64,000 bases of DNA from Hormiphora californensis (GCA_020137815.1 CM035353.1:2620982-2684981); one strand, 5' to 3'. Positions 1 through 11,550 are shown, counted from the stretch's first letter. The notes: generated by a model from the letters alone, not told the origin. Numbers and translations: made by a program.

Positions 1-280
1 TTGCAGTTTAGTCCCATACAAATCCTTATAGTTCTATGTGGGTGTTATTATACACGGCTAAAAGTTCAGCTCTTTTTTACCGTTATCTGTTGGCTTTGTT
101 CCGTTGCTGCCTCTTGTATAATTGACTGTTCCACGTCCATCAATTTAAACACATTAATATTGAAATTGATAGGTTCTGCTTCTATAAAATATTAAAGTAT
201 TATTTTCTATTGTTACATTACGTACATAAATGAATGAAAAAACATTAGTATAAAACAGTCCTATATGAATTGAAATGTAG

Positions 281-382
281 TACAGTCGGACCCCGATTTA
301 CCGGGCCCCAATTTACCGGAACCCCGATTTACCGGGCAAAACCCTTTCCCCGAGCATCCCGGTAAATCGGGGTCCGACTGTA
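281..382. mobile_element. Pogo/Tigger-like MITE (family A), intact copy
   Basis: A roughly 100-bp element flanked by TA on both sides. Its inverted termini begin CAGTCGGACCCCGATTTACC and the inner part repeats the same words. The termini and TA target resemble pogo/Tigger transposons (family knowledge). There is no coding capacity. This is the best-preserved copy; related or broken copies lie at 4073, 18515, 23150, 25540, 29396, 32776, 52657 and 55600. Confidence 0.8.
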
Positions 383-974
383 TTGTGAATTCAACCTTTT
401 ATACACACGTGGTGTAAGTTGTATATATCGAACCTTGGTCAAGATCCTCCTGCCGTTCTCTATCGTAGTTATTATTAGTATCAATAATTCCATCGAACAC
501 CTCTCTAAATTAAAATGCAAATATTAGACTTTAGATAGACAATTTCTACTCAAACGAAGCTTCAGAATTTGTATTTGGGTCAGATGTATGACCCATATAT
601 TGTCAACAAACGGGGATTTTGACAAAACTTGAATAGTATACCCTTCTCCTTGGTTGAATGCAAAGGGATATGGATTCGCCATTTGACCCATGGGAGGTTG
701 AGTTGTAAACATCCTTATTCCATCCTTTCCGTTCTGTCTAGAAATTATATTATATATGTACAGGGTGTCCCACTGTCTTTGCATCACTGCGATTTTGGTC
801 ATGACCGGGCTCCATTAAACTAACCAAAACTGATCGAAAAATTGGTCAAAATGGTTCTAACAAAAACCATTGTTCTAGAGAATTGTCTGGTGAACATTTT
901 GGTTGCAAGATTGACTTCCAATTCTTACCAATCGTCAGATATATCGTCGTAAAGTCAAAATTACGTGTTCATGA
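383..974. other. No gene recognised
   Basis: AT-rich DNA with short open frames on both strands. None shows splice signals or a recognisable protein motif. Confidence 0.5.
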
Positions 975-1727
975 AATCCGACCGGGGTTCACGTTTTGAA
1001 AATCACAAGTGCAAAGTTGCTCGGATCACTTGCATCCTCATAAGAGTTGTAGGAAATTGCTGGCGGTCATTTTGGTACCCGGTTTTTATCCTAGCTCAAT
1101 GTTTAGAATGTCTTATGACTGTCAGAACTGGAATTTTAAAAGTGGTCCCAGGCATCGCATTGCATTTTGCCTGTTATGAAGCTCATAGCTGCTTGAATAA
1201 CATCTTAGTGCATGATGGGTTGAGATAGACCACTTGCGTATCCTACAACATTAACAGGGGCCTTGCCAAATCGCATAACAACCCTGTCAAGTGTCTAGAT
1301 GAAATTGAGACGATATGTGTGCTGATTACATGGGATTACACACGACACCGAGCCACCTAATTAGGGGTTGTGAGCCGATACCAACTAAGACTCAGCATAG
1401 AAAAATCTTCATGTTCCTACAGTCATAACGCAACTTAAACGTAGAGCTATGGAAAAAACCATGGTATCAAGATGAACCTTAGACGATTCCAATGAACTCT
1501 TGTAAATTTCAAATCATTTTACCCATTTGTTGATGACACGTGATCCCCTCAAAAATGCTGGTTGAATTTCGTCTTTAGACAGTCATAAGACACTCTAAAC
1601 ATTGAGTTAGGACAAAAACCCGGGTACCAAAATGACCGCCAGACGATTTCCTACAACTCTTATGAGGGATGCAATGTGATCCGAGCAACTTTGCACTTGT
1701 GAATTTTCAAAACGTGAACCCGTCTGA
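975..1727. repeat. Foldback element with ~150-bp arms
   Basis: The sequence at about 979-1128 recurs in reverse complement at about 1576-1725 with scattered mismatches. The loop is about 450 bp and shows no coding sign. It is probably a non-autonomous DNA transposon; no clear target duplication was seen. Confidence 0.6.
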
Positions 1728-1844
1728 TTAAACGGATTATGTTGGGTAGGTACTGAGAAAAATAAAATACTCTATCTCTACTCCTTAGTATCAATAACTG
1801 TATAGGGGCCATTTTGATTTATGCTGGATTAAGCAAGCTTTTGA

Positions 1845-2145
1845 TTATTTTACCCGCCGCGTTGAGGAAAGAGGATAAAGCAAATGAATAATTAAAATAG
1901 TACTGATGATACGGGGTTTTGTTGGTTTTGATATATACCCGCCAGCACCGGACAGGGTAAGGCCATACAACCAAGCTTGGAAACTGGCACAAGCAACCCG
2001 GTACGGGTTAGTTAGAGCGGGGACCCACTTGAGGCTCTTCCCAGGCATCACTCCCGCATCTTCATTTATGACAATCTGCCTCTTTTTCCCCACTCGTCGG
2101 TGGACCACTTGGAGGACCTCTCCAGGCAATTACAATGGTTATTAA
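1845..2145. other. Open on both strands, possibly a decayed transposon coding fragment
   Basis: A GC-richer island in AT-rich DNA is open for 94 codons on the minus strand (1845-2129) and 79 on the plus strand (1906-2145). The minus frame contains SGAGGYISKPTKPR. I do not recognise a family. Either frame, or neither, may be real. Confidence 0.2.
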
Positions 2146-2930
2146 TCGAAATATAGGTACTCAAAATGCTGGCGGATAGGCCAAAACGATTAAATAATAG
2201 ACGTCATTATTGAACTCCAAAATAATGAAACTGAACAAAATTGTTGAGTTACTCAGCAAGAATAACAGGCTTTACATTTTAAGTTACACATACTGCAGCA
2301 AGCCAGCAGAGGACACACGTCGATACATCACACTCAACACTGTAAATTCTCAGCCTACTAAAGCCGTTATAAGGATGCTATGTCTGAAAAGTCTGCCAGT
2401 GCTAAAGGGAAAGGCAGAACCCAAGAATCTTACGAGATCATATGGGCTCAAGAAGTGTGCAGCGAAAAGAGGAGTCTTGTTGGGTGGTGAAATTGTAGTG
2501 CCATAATACAGTAATATGATATTTGCGGACTATTCAGGAGAGGTAGAAACGGCCAGGGAGGACCGCCAGAAATGCACAGAGAGCAGAAAAATACAAACAG
2601 TATTTAGCACAAGCTATAATACTTCGCATATATAAAGAACGAATGAAGAGATATCGTTGAGTGACGACAGAGCTGCAGTTAGCTTAGTTCTTTCAGCGGA
2701 TTCCGACCTCGCCGGCGCGAGTACCTATCATAAATTAATATCATACTGCTAGCTCATATAGATACTGCGTGTTCTATGTAACTTATGCAGTGCAACTACC
2801 CAAAACTAAGATATTATCTCGAGAGGAGAAGGTCGATAGGGCCTCGGCGGAGAGCGCTATAGCTCTTAGCGCTCTCTCGAGATAGCGCTATAGAGAGCTC
2901 TCTCTCAAATCTAGCTTATAGAGAGATTCT
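2146..2930. other. No gene recognised
   Basis: A 98-codon plus frame (2210-2506) has no recognisable motif or splice context. The rest is AT-rich, ending in degenerate palindromic GA/CT DNA around 2820-2930. Confidence 0.35.
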
Positions 2931-2934
2931 CGCG

Positions 2935-2989
2935 ATATCTCTCTCTCTCTCCTCTCACTCTTCTCCTCTCTCTCTCCTTATCATCTCTA

Positions 2990-3020
<31 letters not shown>

Positions 3021-3063
3021 GATCTCTCGATCTCTCTCTCTCGATCTCTATCTCTCTCTAAAG
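2935..3063. repeat. (CT)n microsatellite, interrupted
   Basis: Runs of CT broken by GATCTCTC-type variants. Low-complexity DNA. Confidence 0.85.
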
Positions 3064-3477
3064 TTCTCTCTCGTCTCCAGAGTCTCTAAATGTAAAGGCT
3101 GGGTTTGGTACGGGGTGATACTGTAGTTATCCGGACCGAGCTGACTCTAATATATTTCTTGTCATCGGTATGTCATGCCGTATGATATCATATTATCATT
3201 TATATATTGTATATAAAATACTATATGTCAGCTAAGATAATAATGAAGTCGATGGCTATTTTATGGAGTCTGCTTTCGAATCGTGTAAAAATGTGCTTTA
3301 TGATATAAAATATCATAATTGCTAAGAGTATATGATTTTATCATATCATATGTTTATGATTACAAAGACGAATTATTGGCATGTACCTCGCTAAATTATT
3401 GAGAAAGCGAGAAAGAGAACACCGGGGATTAGTACGGGGCCCCCGAAAGAAATGCCCGAATAGGTCGCCCGAGAGAG

Positions 3478-3482
3478 GTGGG

Positions 3483-3553
<71 letters not shown>

Positions 3554-3881
3554 GGGAGAGAGGTGGAGAGAGAGAGAGAGAGAGAGAAAGAAAGAGAGAG
3601 AAAGAAAGAAGGAGAGAGAGAGAAAGAAAGAGAGAGAAAGAGAGGGGGAACGAAAGATGGAAAGGGGAAAAGAGAAAGATAGGGAGAAAGATGGAAAGGG
3701 GAAAAGAGAAAGATATGGAGAAAGATGGAAAGGGGAAAAGAGAAAGATATGGAGAAAGATGGAAAGGGGGAAAGAGAAAGATATGGAGAAAGATGGAAAG
3801 GGGGAAAGAGAAAGATATGGAGAAAGATGGAAAGGGGAAGAGAAAGATAGGGAGAAAGATGGAAAGGGGAAAAGAGAATAG
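3478..3881. repeat. GA microsatellite grading into a ~35-bp purine minisatellite
   Basis: An (AG)n tract to about 3640 is followed by about six tandem units built on GATGGAAAGGGGAAAAGAG. Long frames across it on both strands are products of the repeat. Confidence 0.9.
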
Positions 3882-4072
3882 TTGAAAGAGAAACATAAAA
3901 CCATTATTGTTTCAGTATTATGCTTATAGTGACCATTAGCCTGTGCTAAGTGAGAAATAGCACACCTATCTTTTTTTTCGGATGGCCACTGACCATCTGA
4001 CATAAAATGTCATGTAGGTGTATAGCAACATAGCATATATATATTTGTTTTGTTCAACAAGGCAAATATATA

Positions 4073-4107
4073 TACAGTCGGACCCCGATTTAGTGGCATC
4101 CTCGGGG
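4073..4107. mobile_element. Family A MITE, left-end fragment
   Basis: TACAGTCGGACCCCGATTTA is present, but the element breaks off before a matching right end. Confidence 0.6.
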
Positions 4108-4176
4108 AAAAAATGCACACAATTATCATTCAAATTTATCTAAAAGCGGATGTTATATAATATATAGCAAGAAAGG

Positions 4177-4222
4177 CCTTGTTGAGTAAGGGGGAAGAGT
4201 GTCTTCCCCCTTACTCAACAAG
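4177..4222. repeat. Perfect short palindrome
   Basis: Two ~20-bp arms (CTTGTTGAGTAAGGGGGAAG and its complement) separated by about 5 bp. It would extrude as a hairpin. Confidence 0.8.
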
Positions 4223-4795
4223 AAAGGGCAAAGGCCTATATTTCATGGAGGATTCTATGGTTCTTTTGAGTGTCTGCACCATGCCACCTAGATAGTAAAT
4301 AACAGTAGATCAAGTATGACATGTGATGGGATGATAGTAGGGATCATTGAGAGGAATAATTACATGTCCATTAGTAACACACACACACACACACACACCC
4401 GTCCTTACTCTTTTTTTTCATGCGTCTATGATCTCTTCACGTGCGTACCAGCAATTATATATCACACCAACAGCTGGACAACATGACAGCAGCTGAGAGA
4501 TATTATACTGCATATAATTGACCTAGTGAATATTATTGCAGGCTACCTTTCAGTGGTGACCCCGGCTTGGGGCGGCCACCCCCCACCACCCACCCCCACC
4601 CACCCCATCCAACTCTTCAGCTAGGGGTGGTAAAAAATGGTTTAAAAATGTGTTCTAAATTGCTTAAAATTCATAAAAAACTAAAATTTGGTACTCAGAT
4701 GCAAAAAAAGATGCATTTGAAAACAAATTTATGCTGAGCATTAATACTCTAACTAGAGCTAGGCAAGGTGTTATAAAAGTCTCGCCTAGTGTTCT

Positions 4796-4861
4796 AGGTA
4801 CAAATTTGTCGCAGAAGCGTTTTTTTGTGATGCATCGCTTCTGCGACAAATAAATTTGTAC
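4796..4861. repeat. Short inverted repeat
   Basis: Arms based on GGTACAAATTTGTCGCAGAAG face each other across a ~16-bp loop. Probably a decayed MITE. Confidence 0.6.
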
Positions 4862-4910
4862 CTATAAGAACAATTAATGCAGAAAACACGGATTTAATTG
4901 CTTAAAGAAC

Positions 4911-4963
4911 TTATGTTCTAACCCTCCCTTTACATTTGTAAAGGTAGGGGGGGCCCGAAACAA
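4911..4963. mobile_element. Family E mini-element, 53 bp, with 8-bp TSD
   Basis: Starts TTATGTTCTAACCCTCC and is flanked by TAAAGAAC on both sides (4903-4910, 4964-4971). It is an internally deleted relative of the ~286-bp elements at 19847 and 34548. An 8-bp TSD is typical of hAT elements. Confidence 0.65.
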
Positions 4964-5087
4964 TAAAGAACTGCACTTGGCACAAATTTTTCCCCATATT
5001 AGGCCAATATAAAGTATATATCGCTATCTAAGTCTTTCCTTTTATTCTCGAATTTAGTCTAGTGTGATAGTGAGGAATATCACCACG

Positions 5088-5742
5088 TTGGTGACATTGA
5101 CACCTAGTGCGTGCGAGATCGAGCTCGCACATAGGTGTCCGCTCCGCCCCCTAAAAAAGGGTCGTGTCTTTCAAGCCAAATTGCACGTGATCCACTGGAC
5201 CGATTTGCATCCGGTTTGTCGCAAAAGACTACAAATTGATCCTAATATACTGGAAAATACCCGAGAAGTTTGTCTGTCAACAGGAAGTGGGTCAAAATTG
5301 ACACTGAAGTCAAATCTATAATCTGGCTTCCGAGCCTTTTTGCACTACTCCCAGACGGTTTAGAATGAATCTGAGGGTATCAGAAGATAGGTTGAACTCT
5401 TGTGAGTACTGGAAAATACCCGGCATTAATAGCTGATGCTAATTGCATCAACATATCTCCCAATATCTTCTAAATCGCATGGGCGTAGTGCAGAAACTCT
5501 CGGAAGCCAGATTATAGGTTTGACTTCAGTGTCAATTTTGACCCACTTACTGTTGACAAACAAACTTCTCGGGTATTTTCCAGTATATTAGGATCATTTG
5601 TAGTCTTTTGCGACAAACCGGATGCAAATCGGTCCAGTGGATCGCGTGCAACATCCCTTGAAAGAAACGACCCTTTTTGAGGCGGAGCAGACACCTGTGT
5701 GTGAGCTCAATCTTGGTCGCGCACGGTGTCTATGTCACCAAA
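5088..5742. mobile_element. Mutator-like foldback (family F), 655 bp, 9-bp TSD
   Basis: Two long arms (about 5088-5340 and 5500-5742) are near-complementary. Ends are TTGGTGACATTGACACC. ATCACCACG flanks both sides (5079-5087, 5743-5751). A 9-bp duplication with long inverted repeats fits Mutator-like elements. No transposase is present. An 81-bp relative lies at 10376 and a decayed one near 37131. Confidence 0.75.
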
Positions 5743-6049
5743 TCACCACGTACAACCGCAATTTTAGGACGGTATAGATCCCATTTTGAAGAAAGCAAAG
5801 TGGATCAGAGTGGATGAAAAGCTGATGAAAAATTGATTCACTAATAGGTGGTACTGATACTACAGTATTTAGTGCTGGCACAGCTTGTATGGGAAAATGG
5901 TTCTGAAAGTGAGGTATATCACATTAATATAGTGCGTGGGATGGGGAAAGGTGTAGGGGGTAAATTTTACTATAAATTTTGGGACTAGATGAAGTATACT
6001 AACACGGGGGATTACAGAAAACAGATCCCCGATTGAAAAGAAGCCCATG

Positions 6050-6322
6050 ACTTTACCCCTAGATCCTGGATTTGTGCAATATGAATGTGTGCTTTTCTGA
6101 GCAATTTGAGGGTAATTGTTATATTCACTTGGTATCCAAGACACCTCACACTCACACTCAGGCCGCTTCGTGGTCTTCGTTTGGCGCGCTTCGCGCGCCG
6201 GCAAGGGAGGGGTAACTTCGTTACCAATATATTCACTGAATTTTGTAAAGCGCAACTCCAGGATCAAGGGGTAAAATCCTGGGGTAAAATCCTGAGGTAA
6301 AATCCTGGGGTAAAATCCTGGA
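6050..6322. repeat. Inverted module ending in a 15-bp tandem repeat
   Basis: ACTTTACCCCTAGATCCTGG near 6050 is answered by its complement near 6260, followed by about four copies of GGGGTAAAATCCTGG. The middle (6131-6235) shares a GC-rich module with 21099-21180 and 39172-39245. Confidence 0.55.
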
Positions 6323-6404
6323 GATAAATCGGGGATCCACAATCTGCTGCCTAAAATAATACACATATGTACAGAAACTATGGTGGGTAAATATGAAAAA
6401 TTCC

Positions 6405-6523
6405 GGTATTTCTATTACGAATGACCGCACGAAAGCATGTCCTTGCGAATCGATATAATACAATAATTGTTTATCGATTCGCGGGGACATGATTTCGTGC
6501 GTTCATTCGTAATAGAAATACAC
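6405..6523. repeat. Palindromic MITE, ~119 bp
   Basis: Arms of about 50 bp begin GTATTTCTATTACGAATG, with a short AT-rich centre. No coding content. Confidence 0.65.
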
Positions 6524-6635
6524 AAATAATTATTATATGTGCATCAACAGCTGTGCCACTGACCCCCATGTCTCGCCATATAATTTCTCTCTGATCCTCA
6601 TCTCCCTTATAAGTAAGTGGTCTGTACTTATTTCA

Positions 6636-6642
<7 letters not shown>

Positions 6643-6709
<67 letters not shown>

Positions 6710-6712
6710 TCT

Positions 6713-6780
<68 letters not shown>
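6643..6780. repeat. (CT)n microsatellite
   Basis: Nearly pure CT dinucleotide for about 140 bp with two interruptions. Confidence 0.95.
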
Positions 6781-6783
<3 letters not shown>

Positions 6784-7010
6784 AAAATCTGGTGCAGTAA
6801 CTCTATGGGACAAATAAATAACTTAACCAAAATTTCAGATCTCTAGCTCAAAATTCTTTTTTTATCGGAATGAACATTTGCATTGTCATTCATTCCAAGA
6901 AAAATAATTTTTCGGTCCGGCTTATTGATAAATGTCCTCTTTCCTCGAATCACCCTCTATTGCTACACATTAGCATTTAGCGGCCGTGATACGAGATTCC
7001 TCTGCCCCTT

Positions 7011-7457
7011 GTAAGGCCGGGTCCAGACGAGTGGTAGGTAGCTTATACTATAGTAGGCTACCATGGTAAGCTACCATAGTAGATGAGAACTGACCAGACG
7101 AGTGGTAGTAAAGCTACTATGGTAGGTTAGCTACCACTCGTCTGGCCACCCTCTGACACATCTACCATGATACTTCTGTAATCATCGGGGGTATCAAATT
7201 TCTTATGCCCCACAGTAAGATGTGACAACAAGTTACAATGGTAGGCGGTCAGAGGGTGAACAGACGAGTGACCGCCTACTATAGTAGCCTACTATGGTAA
7301 GCTACTGTAGTAGGCGGTAATACCTCGACCTATAACCGCCTACCATAGTAGCTTATGGTAGATATAGGTGTACAGACGAGTGGTAGCTGTGGTAGATATC
7401 TACCATAGTAGCTTACTATAGTAGCTACCTACTGCACTCGTCTGGACCCGGCCTTAC
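7011..7457. mobile_element. MITE with iterated CTACCATAGTAG modules
   Basis: Ends GTAAGGCCGGGTCCAGACGA and its complement. The interior is packed with direct and inverted copies of CTACCATAGTAG and the end-like phrase CCAGACGAGTGGTAG. No coding frame. The class is not assignable from the sequence. Confidence 0.7.
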
Positions 7458-7927
7458 TCGCATTAACTTCAAAGATTTCTTTCCAATGGGAACTTTCCAT
7501 CAAAGAGAAAAATAAAATGTTATATCTTCAGTGAGACCTTCATTAAAACGCAGCTATACAGCTTGTCCAGCTGGATGACAAATAAAGAACTGATACTATT
7601 TCGAGCTTTTGAACGTGATTGTGAGAGATGGCAACCATTTAAAAGCAAATAAGTTTGATGGTGCAGTAGGTATCACTGAATATTTGGAATAACGCCTGAC
7701 CGCTATGATCCTTACTCCACTTAGCGAGTATAATATTATACGGTGACCCACATCTCTGGCTACTAAAGTACTTAAGTGAACTCTCTCTCTCTCTCTTTTC
7801 CTCTCTTTTCATCTCTCTGATATTTATTGGGTACCTGCAATTTATTGATTGTGTACTTAGGAAGAAGACATACTGAAGTTTTCACCATTTTTTGGCATTT
7901 TTGGCTAATCCCATTTGAGCCCCTTCA

Positions 7928-8204
7928 GGGTCACCACACACCAAAGTCAAAATTGAAATTAAAATTTTGATTTTAAACCCGCACACACCAGCGGCCGTTA
8001 AAATTTCTCTCTCCATTCTAAAAGTAACGATCTCACGCACGATTTTGACGGTCGCGTTGGATGACAAAATTTTGACACGCCGTCAAAATCGCGCGTGAGA
8101 TTGTTACTTTTAGAATGGGAGAGAGAAATTTTAACGGCCGCTGGTGTGTGCGGGTTTAAAATCAAAATTTTAATTTTAATTTTAACTTTGGTGTGTGGTG
8201 ACCC
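7928..8204. mobile_element. Palindromic MITE (family H) nested in an older repeat
   Basis: Arms 7928-8043 and 8090-8204 start GGGTCACCACACACCAAAG and are nearly perfect complements. It interrupts a family I repeat whose remaining part continues to about 8395. Confidence 0.75.
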
Positions 8205-8395
8205 TCATTTTTCGTCATTTTTCGGCGCATGAGCCAATCAGAGGCCTGGATTTCGAAATATAAATGCCCCTGATCGACTCACGCACCGAAAATGACCAAA
8301 AATGAGGGGGCTTAAGGCCAAACTTCCAGATAAGGTTAAAAAATTCCGGTTGCGTTAGAATCGTCTTGAAAAGGTGATTCAGAAAAGCTCCGTTC
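8205..8395. repeat. Family I repeat, right part
   Basis: Shares GAGCCAATCAG, TTCCGGTTGCGTT and GATTCAGAAAAGCTCCG with the fuller copy at 12082-12386 and with remnants at 36800-36985 and 37990-38310. Confidence 0.6.
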
Positions 8396-9304
8396 AGTAG
8401 GCCACAGTCAGAGACCCATCGCTGATTGTATTAGAAAAAAAACAGGTCGATTGAAGCTGGTTTCCAATACAATTTAATCAGCTAGGTTGATGCAGCCACC
8501 GGCGATAATAATGTAATAATAATTTGACACATGTCCCCGCTCTGGCATATAAACGTGCACCTGGTGTGAGAAAACAAATCAAATTGGGACACACCGCAGT
8601 TTGCGCTACATTAGAGTTTGATCAAAACAACTGGTATCTTCCTAGGAGCTAAGAAGTCTTATAAAGATAGATATAAACATCGTAAACATAACGACGCTGA
8701 GTCTGATCTAGGTGGGGGTCTAAGATCTAAATAATATAAAACTCAATAACTCTGATTGCTTAGTTATTTATACTACTAGGAAACCCGTCAAGTAGAGCCC
8801 CCATTGACTATCGATGTTCGCAAGTGTACCCCTGCACAAATTTCATTTGAATTCAACCGAATTGGTACAAATTTGTTCTTAAATTGAGTAGTTAGATGGA
8901 CAAGAACAATTATGTCATATTTGAACAAGACGTGCAGTAGGTGGGCATTGTTCTATTATTACTCAACAAATTAATAAATTATTCACACTATTTGTGTGGG
9001 AGGGTGTTTTACGTTGTAGTCTAGTTGACATGGAAGTTTGAAACTCTCATCAACTACAATTTAAAACTATTTATTGAACAAATATATTGATAATGGCAGA
9101 AACGCCGAAACGTCTAAATGATCGTCTTCTGAATAATGAGTTCAGAGCAAGAATTACAATAGGGAAGAAAATCGAAAAATACTGGGTTTGACCGGGAATT
9201 GAACGATCATTATTCAAAATGCTAATTAATCTCTCCTTAACCGAGTTCTGCCCGTGTATATTTGAATCTTAAGTACTCCAGTTTAATTACAGACCCTTTT
9301 TCAG
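8396..9304. other. No feature recognised
   Basis: AT-rich DNA without clear repeats. If the exon at 9305 belongs to a longer gene, this would be part of its upstream intron. Confidence 0.4.
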
Positions 9305-9409
9305 CCTCTGATAAGCCGATTAACTGTCGGAGTGGAGACAGCATACACTGATGTAGCTATACAACCAACCTTCCTTCAAGTGTGTCTACTGGGTTCTGGA
9401 GAAAGCTTT
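9305..9409 (+). CDS. Internal exon of an unrecognised plus-strand gene
   Basis: A polypyrimidine tract and TTTTTCAG precede 35 open codons beginning PLISRLTVGVETAYTDVA, and GTAAGTTA follows. Both splice sites match consensus and the exon is in phase 0. The downstream partner is the terminal exon at 10244. Upstream exons were not found. I do not recognise the protein and assign no function. Confidence 0.55.
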
Positions 9410-9512
9410 GTAAGTTAATTATACGACATGAGATGTTATCAAGAAAATGAAACGTCACTTGTAATCAAGTACTGCAATTAAGCAATTGTTTTGGATGGTT
9501 GCATACGTGAGA

Positions 9513-9562
9513 TGGGGAAAACAGTCGTGCCTGAACCTCAGGTTCAGGCCACGGCTAATTCC
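9513..9562. repeat. Short palindromic MITE (family L)
   Basis: GGGGAAAACAGTCGTGCCTG meets its complement across CCTCAGG. A second copy forms the left end of the palindrome at 12944. Confidence 0.55.
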
Positions 9563-9887
9563 CTCGATATTTAATAGGAGGCAATTTAAATTTTAGCACG
9601 CGAAAGCAGCAGAGAGAATTTTTCTCAGAGAAGTTAACCTTCATTAAATTTTGCTTTTGGAAAAAATATAATAATTGCAATGATTCTGAATTTGGGATGT
9701 TATGGAAATTCACATGATTCACACGATTCAAATATCTACTAGGGTCTATCAACGCTGGTTTATCCCGAGGAAATTTCATGTGGAATAGTTTCTCTGGGTG
9801 CAGAATGCATTGAGATATCGAAGGAATTCTTCGTGAAGCATGCCTCTGAAAACTATTTACGGAAACTAAAAGCGTTGGTATGTACTG

Positions 9888-9950
9888 TATGGCGGCGCCA
9901 TACCCCATTTGATTCTCAAAATGCTCAGATGGGTCGCGGCGCCAGACAGG
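9888..9950. repeat. Short dispersed repeat (family S)
   Basis: TGGCGGCGCCATAC through GGTCGCGGCGCCAGACAG recurs at 28303-28370 with changes in the middle. It can fold at GGCGCC. Class unknown. Confidence 0.5.
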
Positions 9951-9980
9951 GTATGTATGAGCCGATATCCACGGGAGATT

Positions 9981-10115
9981 ACCGGGGGGGGGGGGGGGGG
10001 ATCACGCGCCCGTAAAGAGAGCCCGAAAGAAAATCCCGAACTAGTTCCCCCCAAATAAAATGAATCTTTCGGAGAACTGGTTCGGGATTTTTTTTCGGGT
10101 ATTGTCGTAATCCGA
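9981..10115. repeat. Palindromic repeat (family K-like) with a G homopolymer
   Basis: CCCGAAAGAAAATCCCGAAC and its complement face each other across about 30 bp, with a 16-G run on the left. Related words occur near 3425 and 11313. Confidence 0.5.
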
Positions 10116-10243
10116 TGCGATTTTGCATCCAATCAAAAAATGTTTTTAAACTTTTCATATTTTCGATTGACCTCGATGAGATCTATAAAAACTTGATTCG
10201 ATGTGAAGTGAAGCAGTGTTGGTAATCTAAACTTTACTTTCAG

Positions 10244-10357
10244 ATTCGGCCCTTTCCCTCGGAGGAGAAGCTGCAGGAAGACATGAGTGACCAGAAGGAA
10301 TGGTGCAACTACAAAAACAGTATTATTTCTGAGATTCTGGACTCTAGCTCGATATGA
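10244..10357 (+). CDS. Terminal coding exon of the same unrecognised gene
   Basis: TTTACTTTCAG precedes 38 codons ending in TGA: it opens IRPFPSEEKLQEDMSDQKEW and closes EILDSSSI. Phase 0 joins it to the exon at 9305. The acidic, charged composition looks like a real protein tail. A family F mini-element was inserted 18 bp after the stop codon. Confidence 0.55.
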   Translation: MRPFPSEEKLQEDMSDQKEWCNYKNSIISEILDSSSI

Positions 10358-10375
10358 ATTGATCTACCAAAGAGA

Positions 10376-10456
10376 TTGGTGACATAGACACCGTGCGCGA
10401 CCAAGATTGAGCTCACACAGTGTGCGGGGTCGCGCCAGGTGTCTATATGTCACCAA
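10376..10456. mobile_element. Family F mini-element, 81 bp, perfect 9-bp TSD
   Basis: TTGGTGACATAGACACC at the left and its complement at the right, flanked by CCAAAGAGA twice (10367-10375, 10457-10465). It is the smallest Mutator-like element in the window. Confidence 0.75.
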
Positions 10457-10938
10457 CCAAAGAGAGACGCGGTGTGAGTTAAGATATATGATAATTGTGC
10501 CCAATTATTGATTAATATGAGACTTCCATATTCAATAGTTACATATAATATGGCGAATATTATATAATAGATCATTGCAATGATCATTGCATATCATTAT
10601 CAATGCATTGAGAAAATTTAGCTTTTTTAGTTTAGGAATTATTTTATGGAAGAGATTTTTATCGGCGATTGCACCGCATAATATCAATAGTTATGAACCA
10701 CATGGATTTTAAAGAAACAAAACATTGCTTTAATCAAGGTTCCATCTTTCGTGATTTGAATTGCACGAGGAGTGATTAAAAATATGAGTGATGGAGAATA
10801 TAGATATATTCAGTATAAATTGTTCACCGACAGTTAATTTTGATTTTAAGTTATATTAAAGCTAAAGTTGATCTATTCACCTTGTTTCCCGGTAAATCGA
10901 AGTGCCGCTGAACTTTAGTGTCTGACGGTGTATTTAAG

Positions 10939-11168
10939 GCACCAGTTAGAGATTCCCATGCATCAGGTCCCAAGCTGTATGGTCGGCAAGCAAGTGAGTG
11001 CTGACATGCGCGTTAGCTGTACTTTCCATTCAATTTACGTGACGCGCATGGTTCCCACAGAACCATCTGCAGGCCCGGGCATCATGATGGCCGGGCATGC
11101 AGGAACGCGCCGTGCCCTGATATCAGGGAGCGCCCCCCTGATATCAGGGTATCTATCTGTAACTGGTG
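10939..11168. mobile_element. Family R element
   Basis: Ends based on CACCAGTTA(C/G)AGATT and CTGTAACTGGTG, with CCTGATATCAGGG palindromes inside. The reverse complement is found downstream of transporter genes 2 (44383-44578) and 3 (49483-49678). Confidence 0.6.
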
Positions 11169-11170
11169 CG

Positions 11171-11304
11171 TAAGGGGGACCACATACAGCACTGTACTGA
11201 AATTCGCACCGCCGTATGTGGTGCCTCTAACTTCAGTTCTCACTAGCACATACAACACTTTCGGTGCAAACTCCAGTACGCACTGCCGTATGTGGTGCCT
11301 CTTA
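11171..11304. mobile_element. Family J MITE, copy 1
   Basis: TAAGGGGGACCACATAC begins and GTATGTGGTGCCTCTTA ends a 134-bp element with imperfect inner repeats. Copy 2 lies at 11986. Confidence 0.65.
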
Positions 11305-11312
11305 CACGGGGG

Positions 11313-11550
11313 ATTACGGGGGCTCGAATAGATCGCCCGTATAGATCGCCCGTACCAGTCGCCCGTACATTTGCTTTGCGCATTACGTTTCATCGCACTT
11401 TCTCCACAAATAAGGTACATGCGCGTTACGCGCATGTGTTTTGTTGTGATGAAAGTGTGGTGAAACGTAATGCGCAAAGCAAATGTACGGGCGACTGGTA
11501 CGGGCGACTGGTACGGGCGTCTCATCCGGGCCCCCGTAATCCGCTGCCTT
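11313..11550. mobile_element. GC-rich palindrome (family K), ~110-bp arms
   Basis: ATTACGGGGGCTCG at the left and its complement at the right. The arms repeat the phrase CGCCCGTACCAGT two to three times. The centre carries AAATAAGGTACATGCGCG. Confidence 0.7.

Noticed and set aside
3341-4003. Long Ser/Leu/Phe- or Arg/Glu-rich frames, also at 6537-6817, 26699-27245, 56298-57740 and 61730-62131
   Set aside because: Products of CT/GA dinucleotide repeats on both strands.
5869-6366. 165-codon minus frame
   Set aside because: Crosses the inverted module and 15-bp repeat at 6050-6322; composition is repeat-like (FYPRILPQDF).
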